Source: Bacillota bacterium (GTDB taxonomy: Bacteria; Bacillota; UBA4882; UBA8346). From it: a stretch of DNA of 23,038 bases. Shown piece by piece: positions 6,780-13,992 of the stretch. Position numbers and translations under genes: made by a program. Within the stretch, counting starts at the first letter, position 1, and the number at the start of each line of letters is the position of its first letter. The notes beneath the pieces are model-generated. The model made no database searches, had not been told where the DNA came from, and saw only the letters and a program-made list of their open reading frames with translations. The DNA is taken from the NCBI GenBank assembly GCA_023415835.1, contig JAEZJK010000105.1, positions 1 through 23,038 of the forward strand, written 5' to 3'.

Positions 6780-7670
6780 ATGAATAGAATTAAATTAGTA
6801 CTTGTTATGGTTATATGGGGGAGCCTGGGCGTATTTACAAGATCCATTCCATTGTCCGCTTTAAGCCTGGCATATCTCCGGGCATTAATTGCACTGCCGG
6901 TCCTTTTTGTTGTAATAAAAATGAAAAAAGCAGACAAGGTGAAATGGCCGCTTTTAAAGCCCTATCTTATTTCAGGCGTATTGCTGGGTTTTGGCTGGTT
7001 AACTTTATTCTATGGGTTTAAACATACCAGTATTTCAGCTGCTGTTATGATCTACAATATGTGCCCGGTATATGTAATGATATTTGCGCCGCTGGTATTG
7101 AAAGAGACGATCTCAAAGCTTCAAATAGCCGTGATTTTCATCTCGTTTCTGGGTCTCTTTCTGATTGTTGGTCATAATTTATCAGAAGGTTACGGGTACA
7201 TGGGACTGGCACTTAGCGCTGTTTCAGGGATGCTTTACGCAACCATTGTACTGATTAACCGGAGCATTAAAGTCAGGGTGGATAATCAAACGGCCACCTT
7301 TGTGCAAATACTTACAGCGATGATTGTCCTACTGCCATTTGTATTGGCTGAGGGAAAAATTTTAACGGTTGTGCGCTTGGATGCCAGGGCAATTGCTTAT
7401 ACCATTCTATTGGGCGTATTACATACTGGTGTGGCCTATATCATGTTCTTTTCCCTCTCTGCGCATATGAAATCTGTTGAAATTGTGTCCTACAGTTATT
7501 TAGAGCCTCTATTTGGTATTTTATTCAGTATGATCTTTGTCGGAGAGACATTGACACTCCCTCAGATGATTGGCGGAATTTTGATATTGGGTTCAACCTA
7601 TCTTGGGGAAATGATTAAGGATAGAAAATTCCCAAAGAAAAAGCTCCTATTCAAATGTAAGTATTCATAA
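6780..7670 (+). CDS. EamA/DMT-family membrane exporter
   Basis: A 296-aa drug/metabolite transporter superfamily protein with about ten hydrophobic segments in two EamA halves (about residues 5-132 and 145-280). The first helix has the usual MVIWGSLGVFTR, and the second half has the SYSYLEPLFGILFS and FVGETLTLPQMIGGILIL segments near the end, both typical of the family. The start is ATG at 6780, 7 nt after AAGGAG; a TTG at 6774 is only 1 nt from that site and is rejected. The tail is basic (KFPKKK). Such proteins export amino acids, other metabolites or toxic compounds. The AraC-type neighbour probably controls it. The substrate is unknown. Confidence 0.85.
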   Translation: MNRIKLVLVMVIWGSLGVFTRSIPLSALSLAYLRALIALPVLFVVIKMKKADKVKWPLLKPYLISGVLLGFGWLTLFYGFKHTSISAAVMIYNMCPVYVMIFAPLVLKETISKLQIAVIFISFLGLFLIVGHNLSEGYGYMGLALSAVSGMLYATIVLINRSIKVRVDNQTATFVQILTAMIVLLPFVLAEGKILTVVRLDARAIAYTILLGVLHTGVAYIMFFSLSAHMKSVEIVSYSYLEPLFGILFSMIFVGETLTLPQMIGGILILGSTYLGEMIKDRKFPKKKLLFKCKYS

Positions 7671-8109
7671 TAATGGGTTGTTTAAATTCATAATCCGTTG
7701 ACCTAATTCTTTCAAAATTACTGTGGCTTGAATTGGGGGCATATTATTCAGCCTATCTGATTGGTATATCCCCCCATACCTATCACATCGAGTGCATGGT
7801 GCGGGTGGAAAGGGAACACAATTAATTATCAGTCTATAGTAAGGTGTAATAGTTGAACCTGAGGGCTTATATAATAAGACGGCTGACACGCAACCTCACT
7901 AATAGGGAGCTTTTTAACAAGCTTCCTTTTTGTTTTGAAATTGGGAACCGAACCAGGCCCTAGGCGAGGGATTCGAATAACTGATGAAAGAGTATTTTAG
8001 GTAAATGTAGTTTAGATTCGTTTAACTATTTTACAAAACAGGATAAAGCACCAAGTTAAGCTTAATGAATAAAATGTCACTGTGAAAAATTACTAATGGA
8101 GGAATTTTG
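7671..8109. other. Intergenic stretch between EamA and hydrolase genes
   Basis: A minus-strand open frame (7665-7889, GTG start, weak GAGG site) encodes a 74-aa sequence with CTRCDRYGG and MPPIQATVILKELGQR segments. It looks partly protein-like but I do not recognise it, and it overlaps the end of the EamA gene, so it is not called as a gene. The rest holds a terminator at 7905-7935. No clear promoter for the hydrolase is seen. Confidence 0.4.
7905..7935 (+). terminator. Intrinsic terminator after the EamA gene
   Basis: GGGAGCTT (7905-7912) pairs with AAGCTTCC (7919-7926), one G-U pair, followed by TTTTTGTTTT. Confidence 0.7.
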
Positions 8110-8925
8110 GTGGGACGCTATGTGAGAGTCGAACCGGATGTAAATATCTATGTCGAAGATCTTAATCCAGAGGGCAGTAAGGCGATTTTATTTATCCACG
8201 GTTGGCCGGCCAACCATAAGATGTTTGAATATCAATTTGACCAGCTTCCAAAATTGGGGTATCGTTGTATTGGAATAGATCTTAGAGGTTTCGGGAATTC
8301 CGATAAACCGTGGAGGGGCTATGACTATGATCGGTTGGCGGATGATCTGCGCTGTGTGGTAGAGGCGCTTAATTTGAAAAATTTCACCCTCTCCGGCCAT
8401 TCCACGGGAGGAGCGATTGCCATTCGCTATATGGCCCGGTATAACGGATATGGAGTATCAAAGCTCGCCCTTTTTGCCGCTGCAGCCCCTAGCCTGATCC
8501 AACGTCCATATTTCCCATATGGCTTAACAAGAGAAACAGTAAATGATATCATTCAAGAAACCTATAACGATCGCCCTAAAATGTTGCGTGGGTTTGGGGA
8601 CATGTTTTTCTTTAAGTATATAACGGGGCCATTTTCGGATTGGTTCTTCCAAATGGGGCTACAGGCAGCAGGTTGGTCTACTGCGGCAATCGCGGCTGCT
8701 TGGTTAAATGAAGAAGGTTTATTTGCCGATCTTGGCAAAATAGATGTCCCTACTTTGATTCTCCACGGTATCCATGACCAAGTTTGCCGCTTCCAGTTGG
8801 CCATTGCCCAAAATCAAGGAATTAAAAACTCCAAGCTTGTTCCGTTCGAATATAGCGGTCATGGGTTGTTCTACGATCAGCGCGACGAGTTCAATAATGA
8901 ACTGGTAAAATTTGTTGAGGAATAA
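8110..8925 (+). CDS. Alpha/beta hydrolase
   Basis: A 271-aa alpha/beta-hydrolase-fold enzyme of the haloperoxidase/epoxide-hydrolase type. It has the oxyanion motif HGWP (residues 30-33), the nucleophile elbow GHSTGG with Ser98, the acid Asp223 in HGIHDQ, and His251 in YSGHGLF, so a complete triad. A helical cap of about 80 residues follows the elbow. It has no signal peptide and should be cytoplasmic. The GTG at 8110 is preferred because GGAGG (8098-8102) lies 7 nt before it; a TTG at 8107 is only 4 nt away. It stands as a single gene with its own terminator. The substrate cannot be told. Confidence 0.88.
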   Translation: MGRYVRVEPDVNIYVEDLNPEGSKAILFIHGWPANHKMFEYQFDQLPKLGYRCIGIDLRGFGNSDKPWRGYDYDRLADDLRCVVEALNLKNFTLSGHSTGGAIAIRYMARYNGYGVSKLALFAAAAPSLIQRPYFPYGLTRETVNDIIQETYNDRPKMLRGFGDMFFFKYITGPFSDWFFQMGLQAAGWSTAAIAAAWLNEEGLFADLGKIDVPTLILHGIHDQVCRFQLAIAQNQGIKNSKLVPFEYSGHGLFYDQRDEFNNELVKFVEE

Positions 8926-8961
8926 GAAAAAGACAGAGAATGGTTACGCAGGTTTAAAAAT

Positions 8962-8990
8962 AAAGCTCTTGGCTCAAGCCCGGAGTTTTT
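8962..8990 (+). terminator. Intrinsic terminator after the hydrolase gene
   Basis: AAGCTC..GGC and GCC..GAGTTTTT form an interrupted stem with a TCAA loop, ending in a five-T run. Confidence 0.55.
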
Positions 8991-9011
8991 GTATTAATGT
9001 AGTACATATTA

Positions 9012-9040
9012 TTGCAATTTTACGCTTGGTAAGTTATAAT
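9012..9040 (+). promoter_or_regulatory. Promoter of the OFA-family transporter
   Basis: TTGCAA (9012-9017) and a perfect TATAAT (9035-9040) are 17 bp apart. Transcription should start near 9047, which excludes the in-frame upstream start at 9040 and supports ATG 9070. Confidence 0.75.
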
Positions 9041-9069
9041 TGGGACAGTTTGAATCAGGAGGTAGATCA

Positions 9070-10341
9070 ATGACAGTAGACAACAAATTAAAACGATGGA
9101 TTCCTGTCTTTGCGGGTATTGCAATTCAGCTTTGCTTAGGGACTGCGTACATTTGGGGAGTATTTCAAAAGGGTGTGGCGACCTACTTGTTTAACGGCAG
9201 CAATGCCGACGCGGGTTTAGCTTTTTCGATCTTACTTGGGGTCTTAACGCTTGGGAGTACCGTCGGTGGGTATCTGCAAGATAAATATAGCCCGATGCCG
9301 GTTGTTATTTCCGGCGGTATGATACTTGCCTTGGGATTTTTCCTCGCCTCGATGACAACGCCGGATAATGCTTGGATGATCTGGATTACCTATGGTTTCA
9401 TCGGCGGTTTTGGCATGGGAATGACCTATTCAACAACTATAGCTTGCTGCCAGAAGTGGTTTCCTGATAAACGCGGCCTTATTACAGGGGTTATTGTTTC
9501 GGCCCTTGGTTTTGGCGGGGTGGTCTTTACGCCTTTGGCAGAATTTTTGATTAATAAATATGGGAACGGCCATCCTGGAATAGGTGAGCTCGTTACATTC
9601 AAATGGCTTTCAGTGATCTTTCTGATAGTATGTTCGCTAGGCGGCATTTTGGTAAAGAATCCTCCCAAAGGTTATATTCCCGAAGGATGGACGCCGCCTG
9701 CTCCTAAGGAAGGCATCAAACATCAGGAATTTACTCCTTTGGAAGCCCTTAAAACCCCACAATTTTATGGGATCACTATTACCTTAATGTTGGGTTGTAT
9801 GGCAGGTTTGATGATGATCGCATTTGGAAAGACGATCGCCGGTTTTCAGACAGAGCTTAGCGAAATTGCGGTTACAGGCGTTTTAGCGGTTACTATTTTC
9901 AACTCCTTTGGACGGTTGTTTTGGGGATGGGTTTCAGATAAAGCAGGAAGAAAAAATACGATTTTAATTTTACTTATTAGTACCGCCCTCCTGGTGCTTT
10001 TGGTAAAGTTCGTTGTAACCAATATCCTTTTATTTGTCCTGATAGCGGCGATAGGTTTTCTATATGGCGGTTACCTCGGTACCTTCCCCGCCATTACCGC
10101 AGATTACTTTGGTTCAAAATATATGGGGATGATTTATGGGATGGTTCTGCTCGGTTTTGGGGTAGGCGCGGTTGCTTCATCATATATTGGGGGGTACTTC
10201 CTCGATGCTGCCAAAGCGGCAAATCCCGAAATCCTAGATATGAATATCTTATTCACCGCATTTGTTATCGCATCAGTCGCTTCAGTCCTTGGAGCAGTCA
10301 TCATTTATTTTACGAAACATCCTAAAGAAAAAGCCGTGTAA
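9070..10341 (+). CDS. OFA-family MFS transporter (oxalate/formate antiporter-like)
   Basis: A 423-aa, 12-segment major facilitator protein of the oxalate:formate antiporter family. The N-terminus reads RWIPVFAGIAIQLCLGTAYI and then WGVF, the family's usual first helix. Helix 4-5 has GFGMGMTYSTTIACCQKWFP followed by DKRGLITG, also typical. A charged central loop (EGIKHQEFTPLEALKTPQFY) separates the two six-helix halves. Family members move small carboxylates such as oxalate, formate or lactate; the substrate here is not known. ATG 9070 is chosen because AGGAGGT (9057-9063) lies just before it. It is a single-gene unit between a good promoter and a strong terminator. Confidence 0.87.
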   Translation: MTVDNKLKRWIPVFAGIAIQLCLGTAYIWGVFQKGVATYLFNGSNADAGLAFSILLGVLTLGSTVGGYLQDKYSPMPVVISGGMILALGFFLASMTTPDNAWMIWITYGFIGGFGMGMTYSTTIACCQKWFPDKRGLITGVIVSALGFGGVVFTPLAEFLINKYGNGHPGIGELVTFKWLSVIFLIVCSLGGILVKNPPKGYIPEGWTPPAPKEGIKHQEFTPLEALKTPQFYGITITLMLGCMAGLMMIAFGKTIAGFQTELSEIAVTGVLAVTIFNSFGRLFWGWVSDKAGRKNTILILLISTALLVLLVKFVVTNILLFVLIAAIGFLYGGYLGTFPAITADYFGSKYMGMIYGMVLLGFGVGAVASSYIGGYFLDAAKAANPEILDMNILFTAFVIASVASVLGAVIIYFTKHPKEKAV

Positions 10342-10393
10342 CAAGGTGAATCTAATTCAAGTTATAAAAATCGGTTAAGTTGATGGACTTAAA

Positions 10394-10440
10394 AAACCGC
10401 TGTTCAAGGCGTATGGGCGCCTTGAACAGCGGTTTCTTTG
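10394..10440 (+). terminator. Strong intrinsic terminator (18-bp stem)
   Basis: AAACCGCTGTTCAAGGCG (10394-10411) pairs perfectly with 10418-10435 around a 6-nt loop, followed by CTTTGTTT. It may act in both directions. Confidence 0.85.
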
Positions 10441-10477
10441 TTTATCAGAAATTAAATGAAGTTTCAAAAATTTGATA

Positions 10478-10486
10478 TGGTATAAT
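10478..10486 (+). promoter_or_regulatory. Candidate promoter of azlC-azlD
   Basis: Extended -10 TGGTATAAT at 10478-10486; no good -35. It would give a leader of about 125 nt. A second weaker -10 (TAAAAT near 10580) is also possible. Confidence 0.4.
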
Positions 10487-10618
10487 AATAACCGAGCCTT
10501 TGCTTCGTTACGCTTAGCGGCAATGCCTAACTTGATGCCTAGGATATTAAAAAGTTATGATATCCAATACAAGATATGTTAAAATATCGGATGGACTCGA
10601 AAAAAAATAGGAGTAGCT

Positions 10619-11371
10619 TTGAACAGTTATTGCGGTACAACTAACCATCGGTTTTTAAATAGGGCTCAAAAAGAGGTATCCGAATTTGGCAGAGGGATAA
10701 AACAGGGGATACCTATTGCATTGGGTTACATTCCTGTCTCGTTCACCTTCGGGCTGATGGCGGTCAATGGCGGGATCCCGGTTTGGATCGCAATTTTAAT
10801 ATCATTGACCAATCTCACCTCCGCGGGGCAATTCGCCGGAGCGGGTTTGATCATTGCCAACGCTTCCCTTTTCGAGATCACCCTAACTACGTTTGTGATC
10901 AATATTCGATACATGCTGATGTCATTGTCGCTTTCCCAGAAAATAACTAAGATGCGGCTGTTCCAAAAATGCATTATGGCTTTTGGAATCACCGATGAGA
11001 CTTTTGCGGTGGCCTCGTTAGAGAAAAAAGAAGTTTCTTTCTTCTATATGATGGGCCTAATCACCTGCCCTTATTGGGGATGGGCTTTGGGCACTGTCCT
11101 AGGGGCGGTAACCACTTCGATCCTCCCTGCAAAACTCCAAAGTTCAATGGGGATCGCCTTATACGCTATGTTTATCGCACTCTTCGTCCCGGCGTCAAAA
11201 AAATCGAAAGCTGCTTTGGTAGTAGTAATTGTAGCAATTTTCCTCAGTTCGCTCCTTAAATGGGCGCCGTATTTAAACCAAATATCGACGGGATGGAGTA
11301 TTATTATCGCCACAATTATTGCCGCAGCCGTCGGAGCGATCCTCTTTCCCAGGAAGGAGGGGGAGCTTTGA
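10619..11371 (+). CDS. azlC: AzlC-family branched-chain amino acid export permease
   Basis: A 250-aa membrane protein of the AzlC family, the large subunit of the AzlCD branched-chain amino acid exporter known from Bacillus azaleucine resistance. After a polar N-terminus it has GIKQGIPIALGYIPVSFTFG, the first family motif, then LTSAGQFAGAGLI and FVINIRYMLMSLSLS, which are strongly typical. About seven membrane segments follow. The start is TTG at 10619, 5 nt after AGGAG. It overlaps azlD by 4 nt (TTGA). The pair should export leucine, isoleucine or valine, which may matter given the leucine-type T-box further along. Confidence 0.9.
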   Translation: MNSYCGTTNHRFLNRAQKEVSEFGRGIKQGIPIALGYIPVSFTFGLMAVNGGIPVWIAILISLTNLTSAGQFAGAGLIIANASLFEITLTTFVINIRYMLMSLSLSQKITKMRLFQKCIMAFGITDETFAVASLEKKEVSFFYMMGLITCPYWGWALGTVLGAVTTSILPAKLQSSMGIALYAMFIALFVPASKKSKAALVVVIVAIFLSSLLKWAPYLNQISTGWSIIIATIIAAAVGAILFPRKEGEL

Positions 11372-11670
11372 GCAAAATATTGATTGCCGTAGTTTTAATG
11401 GCAGTTGTAACGTATATTCCAAGGGTTTTTCCGATTGCTATTTTTACTTATAAAATCGAATCAGGCTTTTTTAAGTCATTTTTGTATTATATACCCTTTG
11501 CAGTTTTAGGGGCGATGACTTTTCCGGGCGTGCTGGATTCAACGGGGAATATATACTCCTCGTTGGCAGGGACGGGGACGGCCTTGGTTTTGGCCTATTA
11601 TGAGCAAGGATTAATGAAGGCCGCCCTGGGTGCGGTCTTTGCCGTGTACCTTTGTGAATTATGGTTTTAA
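11368..11670 (+). CDS. azlD: AzlD-family branched-chain amino acid transport subunit
   Basis: A 100-aa hydrophobic protein, the small partner of AzlC. It starts at TTG 11368, 7 nt after AAGGAGG (11354-11360), and overlaps the azlC stop as TTGA. Segments AVVTYIPRVFPIAIFT and SFLYYIPFAVLGAMTFPGVL are typical of AzlD, and four membrane helices fit the length. A longer in-frame reading from 11260 lies inside azlC and is rejected. Confidence 0.88.
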   Translation: MSKILIAVVLMAVVTYIPRVFPIAIFTYKIESGFFKSFLYYIPFAVLGAMTFPGVLDSTGNIYSSLAGTGTALVLAYYEQGLMKAALGAVFAVYLCELWF

Positions 11671-11693
11671 AAATAGATATCAGGAGAATAGCC

Positions 11694-12056
11694 ATGAAAT
11701 ATCAGTTTATTTGCTATCCCAAATGCACTACCTGCCAAAAGGCGCAAAAATGGTTGGACAGCAACGGGATCGCCTACGAACGGCGGGATATTAAGGTGGA
11801 GAACCCGACTGTATCGGAGTTGGAAGAATGGTGCTCCAAAAGCGGGTTACCGCTGAGAAAATTCTTCAATACCAGCGGACTTTTATATAAGCAGCTGGAA
11901 CTGAAGGAAAAGTTGCCTAGTATGTCCGAAGGGGAGCAACTCTCCTTGCTGGCAACGGACGGGATGTTGGTTAAACGCCCTATTTTAGTTGGTTCTGATC
12001 GGGTTTTGGTAGGGTTTAAGGAATCGGATTGGGAGAAGGTTAGAGAGGCCAAGTAG
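11694..12056 (+). CDS. Spx/ArsC-family thioredoxin-fold protein
   Basis: A 120-aa protein with the YPKCTTCQKAQKWL motif: Cys11 and Cys14 form a CxxC redox pair in a thioredoxin-like fold. The DGMLVKRPILV segment near residue 80 is typical of the ArsC/Spx/MgsR/YffB group. Members are either RNA-polymerase-binding regulators (Spx) or reductase-like proteins; this one cannot be placed for certain. It starts at ATG 11694 with AGGAG at 11682-11686, only 23 nt after azlD, so it is probably cotranscribed with azlCD. No terminator is visible after it. Confidence 0.83.
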   Translation: MKYQFICYPKCTTCQKAQKWLDSNGIAYERRDIKVENPTVSELEEWCSKSGLPLRKFFNTSGLLYKQLELKEKLPSMSEGEQLSLLATDGMLVKRPILVGSDRVLVGFKESDWEKVREAK

Positions 12057-12148
12057 GATAAGATAACCAATAATTGTCCCTAATTCCAGGAAGATATATT
12101 TTGGATCGAGGAAAGCGTCGAAGATAGCGAACCATCAGCAGGATTATA

Positions 12149-13504
12149 TTAACCGCTTACTTTGGCCTCCTCTTCCTGGCAATTTTGTTTAAGGGATACT
12201 ATGGCTCTTTCCAATTGGTGTTCCTTAACTTCCGTTACCTTAATGGCCAGTCCGAATCCTTCCAGTTCAGGAGCGCTTCCATCATCCGGGATATAACCCA
12301 GCAATCCGAAAACAAAGCCGCCGAATGTGTCATAATCATCTTCCGGCAACAATAAACCAAGTTGATTTGATACTGTACCTAAAGGAGCCGAGCCTAGAAT
12401 TTCCCAAGTATGCAGATCAAGGCGTTGAATCAACATTGGTTCTTCGGCGGCGGAGCAATCGTCTTCAAGGTCGCCGACCAGTTCCACCAGGAGATCGTTC
12501 ATAGTAATAATCCCGTTCATACCACCATATTCATCCAATACAACCGCAAAATGGTTCCGGTTTTTCTTCATGTTCCGAAATAAAACATCGGCCCGCACGG
12601 TTTCGGGTACGAAATAAGCTGGCTGAACAGCTGTTTTCAAGATATTTTCACGGTTTTTTTCCTTTACTTTGAAATAATCCTTTGTTTTTAATACGCCAAT
12701 GATATCATCGGTGGTTTCATTGCATACCGGATAAGCGGAATGCCCGTTTTCGATGATTGTTTTTTCCCATATTTCCATACTTTCATCGAGCCATAAAAGA
12801 GCGACGTCAGTCCGATGGATCATGATGTCTTCAGCGGTTTTATCATCAAATTCGAAAACATTTTGAATCAATTCTTTTTCATTATGGTCGATAATGCCTT
12901 TTTTACTACCCTCATCTAACATCATGCGAATTTCTTCCTCGGTAATATCATTGTCAGAAGCATTGGGATCAATGCCGATTAGACGTAAGACCCCGTTAGT
13001 GGATGCGGTAAGCAATGAAACAAGGGGCGCAAATAGTTTTGAAATAGCATACACTAACCCGGACATGGAAAGGGCTAGTGTATCAGCGCTTCTCATTGCA
13101 ATCCGTTTGGGGACCAGTTCTCCCAGTACCAGGGTGAAATAGGATAAGATTAAAGTAAGGACAATGACGGCTATAGTATCCAAAGTATCTAAGGGTACTT
13201 TTACGCCTATGCCTACAAGCCAATCAACCAATTTATCGGAAAAATTTTCGGCGGCAAAGGCGCTTCCCAAGAAACCGGCAAAGGTAATGCCGACCTGGAT
13301 GGTAGCGAGAAAACGAGCGGGTTGGCTGGTTAACTTTGAAAGTTTAATCGCGCGTTTATCACCAGCCGTTGTAAGTTTGGCAAGCTTGTTATCGTTCATG
13401 GAAATAACCGCAATTTCAACACAAGCAAAAATAGCATTGCAAATTATTAAGCAAAGCTGCAACAGCAGCTGCCATAATATAGAACTGGAATCACCGTCGG
13501 ACAA
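12149..13504 (-). CDS. CorC/HlyC-family membrane protein (DUF21-CBS-CBS-CorC_HlyC), likely Mg2+ export
   Basis: A 451-aa 'hemolysin-family' protein. The N-terminal 180 residues form the DUF21 membrane domain (four hydrophobic segments, GELVPKR motif near 130). Two CBS domains follow (about 230-350, with HFAVVLDEYGG), then the C-terminal CorC_HlyC domain with DDYDTFGGFVFGLLGYIP. Relatives such as MpfA of Staphylococcus and Bacillus protect against high Mg2+ and are seen as Mg2+ exporters. The start is set at TTG 13504, 8 nt after GGAGG (13517-13513); the longer start at 13519 overlaps that site. Its 200-nt leader carries a short reading frame and a terminator, so attenuation is likely. Confidence 0.87.
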   Translation of the reverse strand: MSDGDSSSILWQLLLQLCLIICNAIFACVEIAVISMNDNKLAKLTTAGDKRAIKLSKLTSQPARFLATIQVGITFAGFLGSAFAAENFSDKLVDWLVGIGVKVPLDTLDTIAVIVLTLILSYFTLVLGELVPKRIAMRSADTLALSMSGLVYAISKLFAPLVSLLTASTNGVLRLIGIDPNASDNDITEEEIRMMLDEGSKKGIIDHNEKELIQNVFEFDDKTAEDIMIHRTDVALLWLDESMEIWEKTIIENGHSAYPVCNETTDDIIGVLKTKDYFKVKEKNRENILKTAVQPAYFVPETVRADVLFRNMKKNRNHFAVVLDEYGGMNGIITMNDLLVELVGDLEDDCSAAEEPMLIQRLDLHTWEILGSAPLGTVSNQLGLLLPEDDYDTFGGFVFGLLGYIPDDGSAPELEGFGLAIKVTEVKEHQLERAIVSLKQNCQEEEAKVSG

Positions 13505-13536
13505 TGGAATAACCTCCAAAAAGATATTTTAGGAAA

Positions 13537-13561
13537 TAACGGTTTTGGAAATAAACCGTTA
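13537..13561 (-). promoter_or_regulatory. Perfect hairpin just upstream of the CorC ribosome binding site
   Basis: TAACGGTTT (13537-13545) pairs with AAACCGTTA (13553-13561), 7-nt loop. It sits between the leader terminator and the ribosome binding site and may be part of the leader's alternative folding. Confidence 0.6.
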
Positions 13562-13571
13562 CGGCAATACT

Positions 13572-13626
13572 AAAATAAAAAAAGCGTAAACAAAAATAGA
13601 TAAAAAACATCTATCTATGAATACGC
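13572..13626 (-). terminator. Leader (attenuator) terminator of the CorC gene
   Basis: On the minus strand GCGTA (13626-13622) and ATAGAT (13614-13609) pair with ATCTAT (13601-13596) and TACGC (13588-13584). A run of seven T (13583-13577) and then ATTTTA follow. It lies between the promoter (13719-13747) and the gene start (13504), so it must be read through for expression. Confidence 0.65.
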
Positions 13627-13683
13627 GGCTACTTTAATTGTGAAATTTTCAACGTATCGCTCAGGTAAGGGGATATCATCCAT
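13615..13683 (-). CDS. Putative 22-aa leader peptide before the CorC gene
   Basis: A 23-codon frame starts at ATG 13683, about 30 nt after the predicted transcription start. It begins MDDIPLPE, ends TIKVAAYS and stops with TAG. AGGAG (13701-13697) is 13 nt upstream, a little far. The last three sense codons (GCG TAT TCA) are the outer 5' arm of the terminator hairpin, so a ribosome that reaches the stop would block the hairpin. The acidic and proline-rich start resembles nascent chains known to destabilise ribosomes at low Mg2+ (as in E. coli mgtL). Translation is not proven. Confidence 0.45.
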   Translation of the reverse strand: MDDIPLPERYVENFTIKVAAYS

Positions 13684-13718
13684 TTGAAAAAAATTACTCC
13701 TAACTAAAGATAATCTTA

Positions 13719-13747
13719 ATTGTATCATATTAGTTTCATTATTACAA
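13719..13747 (-). promoter_or_regulatory. Promoter of the CorC leader transcript
   Basis: On the minus strand TTGTAA (13747-13742) and TACAAT (13724-13719) are 17 bp apart. Transcription would start near 13712 and give a leader of about 208 nt. Confidence 0.6.
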
Positions 13748-13853
13748 TATATCAGGAGTTTCCGGGATTTGAAGAGGAAAAGGAAGGTTAAGTAATCATA
13801 GAATGGCTTTACTAATGAATTGTGGTATACAATTGAAAACAAGAGCCATGTTG

Positions 13854-13883
13854 TTGTTAAACGGTTATGAAAGCCTTTATAAT
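13854..13883 (+). promoter_or_regulatory. Promoter of the GH18 gene
   Basis: TTGTTA (13854-13859) and TATAAT (13878-13883) with an 18-bp spacer. A perfect 11-bp inverted repeat (AATATATGCTA at 13881-13891 with 13901-13911) starts inside the -10 and covers the likely start site, and could be an operator. A second hairpin (13927-13935 with 13947-13955) follows in the leader. Confidence 0.55.
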
Positions 13884-13992
13884 ATATGCTAAAATAGTCC
13901 TAGCATATATTTGGATCCATTCTTTGGAATAATAAGGGGCTGCTTTTTATTATTCAGCATAACTATAGAAAAAATCATACCGAACTTTGGGG

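Noticed and set aside
7665..7889. 74-aa minus-strand gene with CTRCDRYGG and MPPIQATVILKELGQR
   Set aside because: It overlaps the EamA stop, has a GTG start with a weak binding site, and matches no family I know. Possibly a remnant; not called.
10487..10618. Riboswitch in the azlC leader
   Set aside because: The roughly 130-nt leader has no terminator-antiterminator pair and no T-box or other motif that I recognise.
11260..11367. Longer AzlD starting inside azlC
   Set aside because: The extra residues are azlC read out of frame; TTG 11368 has a strong AAGGAGG and matches the family's length.
13505..13519. Start of the CorC gene at TTG 13519
   Set aside because: That codon overlaps the GGAGG ribosome binding site; TTG 13504 is correctly spaced.
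13615..13842. A 75-aa minus-strand protein before the CorC gene
   Set aside because: The predicted promoter lies inside its first part; only the last 22 codons, from ATG 13683, would be transcribed as a leader frame.
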